NCBI GenBank assembly: GCA_020216925.1
Contig: JAIWOL010000102.1
Coordinates: 1 to 10,581 of the forward strand
DNA length: 10,581 nucleotides
Reading direction: 5' to 3'
Source: Thiobacillus sp.
Lineage (GTDB): Bacteria; Pseudomonadota; Gammaproteobacteria; Burkholderiales; Thiobacillaceae
The position numbers and the translations under genes are program-made. Positions 6,812 to 10,581 of this stretch are shown one piece after another; the stretch's first letter is position 1, and each line of letters starts with the position of its first letter. The notes under the pieces were generated by a model. It made no database searches. It had not been told where the DNA came from and was given only the letters and a program-made list of their open reading frames with translations.

Positions 6812-8071
6812 TCAACCGCGCCGCATCGAATCGAAGAATTCGGCGTTGTTCTTGGCCGTGCGGACCTTGTCGATCAAAAACTCGGTCGCCTCCATGTCGT
6901 CCATCGGATACAGCAGCTTGCGCAGCACCCACACCTTCTGCAGGATGTCGTGCGGCATCAGCAGCTCTTCGCGGCGCGTGCCGGAGCGGTTGACGTTGAT
7001 GGCGGGGTAGAGGCGCTTTTCGGCCATTTTGCGATCCAGATGGATTTCGAGGTTGCCGGTGCCCTTGAATTCCTCGTAGATCACGTCGTCCATGCGGCTG
7101 CCGGTGTCGATCAGCGCGGTGGCCAAAATGGTGAGGCTGCCGCCTTCTTCCACATTGCGGGCCGCGCCGAAGAAGCGCTTGGGTTTCTGTAGCGCGTTGG
7201 CATCCACGCCGCCAGTGAGCACCTTGCCGGAGGCAGGCTGGACAGTGTTGTAGGCGCGCGCGAGACGGGTGATGGAATCGAGCAGGATGACCACGTCCTT
7301 CTTGTGTTCGACCAGGCGCTTGGCGCGCTCGATCACCATTTCGGCCACCTGCACATGCCGGCTGGCGGGCTCGTCGAAGGTGGAGGCGATGACTTCGCCG
7401 CGCACGGTGCGGCTCATTTCGGTCACCTCTTCCGGGCGTTCGTCGATCAGCAGCACGAACAGCATCACATCGGGGTGATTCGACGAAATGGCATGCGCGA
7501 TGTGTTGCAGCATCACGGTTTTGCCCGATTTCGGCGGCGCGACGAGCAGGCCGCGCTGGCCCTTGCCGATGGGCGCCACGATGTCGATGATGCGGCTGGT
7601 GAGGTTTTCCTCGGCCTTGATGTCGCGTTCGAGCTTGAGCGGCTTGTCCGGATGCAGCGGCGTGAGGTTCTCGAACAGAATCTTGTTCTTGGTGGCTTCG
7701 GGCGGCTCGCCATTGATCTTGTCGAGCTTGGTCATCGCCGAGTAGCGTTCGCCGTCCTTGGGCGTGCGAATCTCGCCTTCGATCTTGTCGCCGGTGTGCA
7801 GGTTGAAGCGGCGGATCTGCGACGGCGACACGTAGATATCGTCGGTGTTTGCCAGGTACGAGGTCTCTGGCGAACGCAGGAAGCCGAAGCCATCGGGCAG
7901 CACTTCCAGCACGCCGTCGCCGTAAATGCTCTCGCCCCGCTTCGCCAGCGTTTTCAGGATGGCAAAGATCAGTTCCTGCTTGCGAAAACGGTTGGCGTTG
8001 TCGATACCGAGCGTGCCCGCGAGTTCGAGCAGTTCGGTAATGGGCTTGAGCTTGAGTTCAGAGAGATACAT
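6812..8071 (-). CDS. rho: Transcription termination factor Rho
   Basis: Rho is the hexameric RNA-dependent ATPase/helicase that ends transcription at C-rich rut sites. With the ATG at 8071 the protein is 419 residues and key residues fall at the E. coli numbers. These are the RNA-binding RNP motif GFGFLRSP (61-68), Walker A APPKSGKT (178-185), E211 and R212, Walker B VILLDS with D265, the Q-loop [10 protein letters not shown] (279-288), and arginine finger R366. This agreement fixes the start, although the frame stays open upstream to 8227 and contains another ATG at 8137. That ATG would add 22 residues and has no ribosome site. The chosen ATG has only GAGG 11 nt upstream. The gene follows trxA by 139 nt and precedes rpmE. 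The C-rich structured leader suggests autoregulation, known for E. coli rho. Confidence 0.97.
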   Translation of the reverse strand: MYLSELKLKPITELLELAGTLGIDNANRFRKQELIFAILKTLAKRGESIYGDGVLEVLPDGFGFLRSPETSYLANTDDIYVSPSQIRRFNLHTGDKIEGEIRTPKDGERYSAMTKLDKINGEPPEATKNKILFENLTPLHPDKPLKLERDIKAEENLTSRIIDIVAPIGKGQRGLLVAPPKSGKTVMLQHIAHAISSNHPDVMLFVLLIDERPEEVTEMSRTVRGEVIASTFDEPASRHVQVAEMVIERAKRLVEHKKDVVILLDSITRLARAYNTVQPASGKVLTGGVDANALQKPKRFFGAARNVEEGGSLTILATALIDTGSRMDDVIYEEFKGTGNLEIHLDRKMAEKRLYPAINVNRSGTRREELLMPHDILQKVWVLRKLLYPMDDMEATEFLIDKVRTAKNNAEFFDSMRRG

Positions 8072-8210
8072 GGCGGGAAGGGCCTCGGCTGGCGCGCCGT
8101 CCGATGGCACGCCAGCCGATTCGATCGGCTCGTCCATCAGGGGGAGGTCGGGCGGGAGCGGACGGCGATGCGCGCGGGGGGCGCGACGGTGCCGCCGTCC
8201 GGGCGGGGTG
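8072..8210 (-). promoter_or_regulatory. C-rich rho leader with competing hairpins
   Basis: This is the 139-nt trxA-rho gap. By hand count the 70 nt after trxA (8141-8210) contain 42 C and 18 G on the transcribed strand, a rut-like bias. An 8-bp inverted repeat (8160-8167 with 8193-8200) lies there. Nearer rho, a 10-bp perfect stem (8085-8094 with 8110-8119) takes in the first two bases of the GAGG ribosome site at 8083-8086. A 7-bp hairpin with a 3-nt loop (8114-8120 with 8124-8130) uses the same bases 8114-8119, so the two cannot form together. I see no clear promoter or T-tract. A regulatory role is inference. Confidence 0.4.
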
Positions 8211-8537
8211 TCAGATGTTGCTGTCAACGAAGGCGGTCAGTTGAGATTTGGAAAGTGCACCGACCTTGGTCGCTTCGACGTTGCCGTTCTTGAAGATCAT
8301 CAGGGTGGGGATGCCGCGGATGCCAAACTTGGGCGGCGTGGCCTGGTTCTCGTCGATATTGAGTTTGCAGACCTTGAGTTTGCCAGCGTATTCCTTGGCG
8401 ACCTCGTCGAGAATCGGCGAGATCATCTTGCAGGGGCCGCACCAGTCGGCCCAGTAATCGACGAGCACGGGCTGGCCTGCCTGCAGGACTTCCTGCTCGA
8501 AGGAATCGTCGGATATGTAATGAACATGCTCGCTCAT
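8211..8537 (-). CDS. trxA: Thioredoxin TrxA
   Basis: Thioredoxin 1, the general cytoplasmic protein disulfide reductase, which is recharged by NADPH through thioredoxin reductase. The 108-residue protein has the active site W32-C33-G34-P35-C36-K and the cis-proline P77 in RGIPTLMIF. Other family landmarks are VDYWADWC (26-33), KLNIDEN (58-64) and a C-terminal helix ending DSNI. Length and motif spacing are standard for E. coli-type TrxA. An additional cysteine, C57, lies outside the active site. The ATG at 8537 is supported by AGGAG (8545-8549, minus strand) 7 nt upstream. It is the first gene of the trxA-rho-rpmE set and diverges from the ferredoxin gene across a 181-nt gap. That gap holds an imperfect direct repeat close to trxA. 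Confidence 0.97.
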   Translation of the reverse strand: MSEHVHYISDDSFEQEVLQAGQPVLVDYWADWCGPCKMISPILDEVAKEYAGKLKVCKLNIDENQATPPKFGIRGIPTLMIFKNGNVEATKVGALSKSQLTAFVDSNI

Positions 8538-8555
8538 CGGGAAGCTCCTGGTTGG

Positions 8556-8600
8556 AATGGGGTGAGCCGGAACGGATCGGGTAATGGGGTCGGCCGGAAC
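8556..8600. repeat. Two 18-nt direct repeats, 27-bp period, upstream of trxA
   Basis: AATGGGGTGAGCCGGAAC (8556-8573) and AATGGGGTCGGCCGGAAC (8583-8600) match at 16 of 18 positions and are spaced by 27 bp. They end 18 bp before the trxA start codon, just beyond its ribosome site, so they fall in the trxA leader or promoter. They could be paired binding sites for a regulator or an RNA feature; nothing in the sequence decides which. Confidence 0.5.
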
Positions 8601-8631
8601 CGGCGCAAGCGTTTGGACGCGACAGTAATGC

Positions 8632-8660
8632 TGGAAAATTCGGTTTTGTGCCGATATGCT
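8632..8660 (+). promoter_or_regulatory. Candidate promoter for the ferredoxin gene
   Basis: TGGAAA (8632-8637) and TATGCT (8655-8660) are 17 bp apart and each matches the sigma70 consensus at 4 of 6 positions. The start would be near 8667, about 50 nt before the ferredoxin ATG. The position is sensible but the match is modest. No equally good promoter was found for trxA on the other strand of this 181-nt gap. Confidence 0.35.
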
Positions 8661-8718
8661 ACCTCAAAATTGCCGGACGCAAGCAACCGGCCCCTCATAC
8701 TCACTTACGGACGAATTC

Positions 8719-9042
8719 ATGACCTATGTTGTCACCGACGCCTGCGTGAAGTGCAAATTCACCGACTGTGTCGATGTCTGCCCGGTGGATTGCTTCCATG
8801 AAGGCCCCAATTTCCTCGTGATCGACCCCGAGGAATGTATCGATTGCACGCTGTGCGTGGCGGAATGTCCCGCCGAAGCGATTTTCGCCGAGGACGACGT
8901 GCCCGACGACCAGCGCGAATACATTGCCCTCAATGCCGAACTGTCGAAAATCTGGAAGATCATTTACGAGCGCAAGGCGCCCCCGCCCGACGCCGACGAC
9001 TGGATCGGCGTGAAAAACAAGCTGCAGTATCTGGAACGCTGA
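8719..9042 (+). CDS. fdxA: 7Fe ferredoxin ([3Fe-4S][4Fe-4S]), Azotobacter FdI type
   Basis: Small soluble electron carrier with one [3Fe-4S] and one [4Fe-4S] cluster. The 107-residue protein has C9, C12, C17 and C50 for the 3Fe cluster and C21, C40, C43 and C46 for the 4Fe cluster, with C25 as the extra free cysteine. This is the A. vinelandii FdI pattern shifted by the initiator Met. The segments [19 protein letters not shown] and the tail [14 protein letters not shown] also match that family, as does the length. The ATG at 8719 was chosen over an in-frame ATG at 8656. The longer form would add 21 residues absent from the family, and its start lies inside the candidate -10. The ribosome site is weak. 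The AddB-like gene follows after 5 nt. The electron partner cannot be read from the window. Confidence 0.93.
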   Translation: MTYVVTDACVKCKFTDCVDVCPVDCFHEGPNFLVIDPEECIDCTLCVAECPAEAIFAEDDVPDDQREYIALNAELSKIWKIIYERKAPPPDADDWIGVKNKLQYLER

Positions 9043-9047
9043 TTGCC

Positions 9048-10581
9048 GTGGCCCCGCCGGGCGACACCCCGCTTGCGCTTGCGGCCGCCCGACGCCTGCT
9101 CGACCTCTACCCGGATCGCCTGCCCGACCTGTCGGGCCTGGTGGTGCTGGTTCCAAACCAGCGCGCCGGGCAGGATTTTGCCCGCGCACTGGCACGGCTG
9201 GCGGCCCGGCCGGCGCTCCTGCCGCCGGATATCGTGCCGCTCAAAAGCTGGGCCGAGCGTCATGCCGAGGGGCGCGCGGAACCCGCTGCGGCGCGCCTGG
9301 CGAGGCTGCACGCCGTGCTGCGCCACGAGACCTGGCTGGGCGCGGTCGACACGTGGGCGCTGGCGGAAGAACTTCTGCGCCTGGCCGACGCGCTCAGCGC
9401 CGAACGCGGCGGCGAAGCCGTCGGCAGTCGATTGCACGCGTGCTACAACGGCCAGCTCGAACGCGAGATCGCTTTGATCGAAGGCGTCTGGCGCAGCCTG
9501 AATGGCGATGGCAGCGACCCGCAGTCGCGCTATGCGCGCGCACTCGACGCGGCGGCGCAGGATTTTGCCGCCGCGCCGCGCCCCATCCTGGGCTTCGATC
9601 TGGGCCCGCTCACCGGGATCGAACGCCGCTTTCTCGAACACTGCGCGGCGCATGCGCCGGTTGACATCCTTGCCCCCGGCCCGGCCGCGCCGCGCAGTGC
9701 GGCGCTCACACAGGCCTGGCGGCTGACCGACCCGCCGCTGCTGCAACGCGCGCGCGCGCTTGCCCAGGCGCAGCCGGTCTCTCCGCTGGCCACGATCCGG
9801 CTCGCGCCGGCACCGCATCTCGAAGCCGAGGCCCGCAGCGTCCTCGCGTGGATTGTCGAGCAACTGCAAGCGGGCCGCCGCAACATCGCGCTCATCGCAC
9901 TCGACCGCCAGACAGCACGCCGCGTGCGCGCGCTGCTCGAACGGCTGGAGGTGCTGGTCGCCGACGAAACCGGCTGGGCGCTGTCGACCACTGCCGCCGC
10001 CGCGGTGGCGGACCGCTGGCTCAGCTGCCTGGCGGACGATTTTCCGCACGCCGAACTGCTCGATCTGTTGAAATCGCCCTTCGTGCTGGGCGACCCCGCC
10101 GCGCGGCAGGATCAGGTGCTGCGTTTCGAGCTCGCCCTGCGCCGCCGCGGCGTGGCGCAGGGCTTGGCCGAGATGCAGGGACTTGCGCGTGAACTGTTCG
10201 GCGATGTCCCTGACTGGCTGGCGCGACTCGCGGCGGCGGCGCGCGATTTTCCGCGCGGTCGGGCGACGCTCGCAGCCTGGCTGGAACGCCTGCTGGCCAG
10301 CCTCGACGCAGTCGATGCGCGTACCGCGCTCGCCGCCGACGCCGCCGGCCGGACGCTTCTCGACACGCTCGCCGAACTCGCCCGCGACCTCGCCGCCGAC
10401 AGCGAAAAATACGGCTTCGCGGAATGGCGGCACTGGCTCGACCGCGCGCTGGAATCGGCCAGCTTCCGCGACGAATCGATCGATAGCCCGGTGGTCGTCA
10501 CCTCGCTTGCGCACGCGCGCGGCCGCCACTTCGACGCCGTCGCCCTCATCGGCGCCGATGCCGGCCGCCTGCCGCCGCGCC
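9048..10581 (+). CDS. AddB-like DNA repair protein, RecB/AddB family (3'-truncated by window edge)
   Basis: The frame is open from GTG 9048 to the window end: 511 full codons and no stop. It begins MAPPGDTPLALAAARRLLDLY. The N-terminal block LVVLVPNQRAGQDFARALARL (31-51), followed by LLPPDIVPLKSWA (57-69), resembles the first domain of AddB-like proteins. Residues 263-348 (from RSVLAWIVEQLQ to SPFVLG) look like the middle of an AddB or UvrD-type helicase domain. The segment VVVTSLAHARGRHFDAVALIGADAGRLPP (482-510) matches the helicase C-terminal motif of AddB/RecB families. No Walker A (GxxGxGK[ST]) appears in the N-terminal part, so ATPase activity is unlikely. The expected PD-(D/E)XK nuclease domain would lie beyond the right edge. 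The first in-frame ATG is only at codon 376, so a GTG start is needed. It lies 5 nt after the ferredoxin stop with only a weak GGAA site at 9033-9036. It fits the family of about 900 residues annotated as probable DNA repair proteins homologous to AddB; the role is inferred. Confidence 0.78.
   Translation, partial: MAPPGDTPLALAAARRLLDLYPDRLPDLSGLVVLVPNQRAGQDFARALARLAARPALLPPDIVPLKSWAERHAEGRAEPAAARLARLHAVLRHETWLGAVDTWALAEELLRLADALSAERGGEAVGSRLHACYNGQLEREIALIEGVWRSLNGDGSDPQSRYARALDAAAQDFAAAPRPILGFDLGPLTGIERRFLEHCAAHAPVDILAPGPAAPRSAALTQAWRLTDPPLLQRARALAQAQPVSPLATIRLAPAPHLEAEARSVLAWIVEQLQAGRRNIALIALDRQTARRVRALLERLEVLVADETGWALSTTAAAAVADRWLSCLADDFPHAELLDLLKSPFVLGDPAARQDQVLRFELALRRRGVAQGLAEMQGLARELFGDVPDWLARLAAAARDFPRGRATLAAWLERLLASLDAVDARTALAADAAGRTLLDTLAELARDLAADSEKYGFAEWRHWLDRALESASFRDESIDSPVVVTSLAHARGRHFDAVALIGADAGRLPPR

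Noticed and set aside
8069..8227. Longer Rho with an N-terminal extension from 8227 or 8137
   Set aside because: The shorter form gives exactly E. coli-like length and residue numbering. The 8227 start overlaps trxA and neither alternative has a ribosome site.
7304..8293. 329-aa plus-strand frame opposite rho and trxA
   Set aside because: Antisense to one of the most conserved bacterial genes; its product resembles a reversed-codon artefact.
8964..10529. 521-aa minus-strand frame opposite the AddB-like gene
   Set aside because: It overlaps the ferredoxin 3' end antisense and lacks motifs. The plus-strand frame from 9048 has recognisable AddB/RecB-family segments and stays open to the window edge.
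1..10581. CRISPR arrays, tRNA/rRNA genes, insertion sequences, phage or defence islands
   Set aside because: None seen on either strand: no regular repeat-spacer pattern, no tRNA-like cloverleaf noticed, no transposase or integrase motifs, and composition is uniform.

Overview
This is a GC-rich, gene-dense chromosomal segment. It reads as Betaproteobacteria, plausibly a Rhodocyclales/Nitrosomonadales-type lineage; that placement is inferred from protein sequences and gene order, not from a marker search. Rho and the 7Fe ferredoxin resemble the proteobacterial types closely: Rho matches E. coli Rho residue for residue in numbering, and the ferredoxin matches Azotobacter FdI. The order trxA-rho-rpmE also fits. 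I see no transposase, phage gene, tRNA, rRNA, integration site or CRISPR array.

Layout. (1) 2-2796, plus strand: a glycolate oxidase operon cut by the left edge, with the C-terminal three quarters of glcE, then complete glcF, then a persulfide (sulfur) dioxygenase of the ETHE1 type. (2) 2808-6346, minus strand, read right to left: an M48 zinc metalloprotease with a LysM-like tail, a polytopic membrane protein resembling PMT/ArnT glycosyltransferases, and mobA. These three overlap one another by 11 and 14 bp. (3) 6468-8537, minus strand: trxA, rho and rpmE, with a good sigma70-like promoter in front of rpmE and an intrinsic terminator (UACG tetraloop) after it. (4) 8719 to the right edge, plus strand: a 7Fe ferredoxin gene and, 5 nt later, a GTG-started AddB-like DNA repair protein that runs off the window.

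How the parts relate. GlcE and GlcF are the FAD and Fe-S subunits that pass electrons from glycolate to the quinone pool. The persulfide dioxygenase in the same transcript oxidises glutathione persulfide to sulfite. The minus-strand protease/membrane-protein/mobA set looks translationally coupled, but its members share no obvious pathway. The trxA-rho-rpmE set is housekeeping. The ferredoxin/AddB-like pair may be cotranscribed.

The two regulatory regions most worth testing are the trxA-rho intergenic leader, which is C-rich and holds two mutually exclusive hairpins in front of rho, and an 18-nt direct repeat with a 27-bp period just upstream of trxA. I found no convincing new multi-gene system. 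No gene-free stretch exceeds about 180 bp. All counts and pairings were made by eye.
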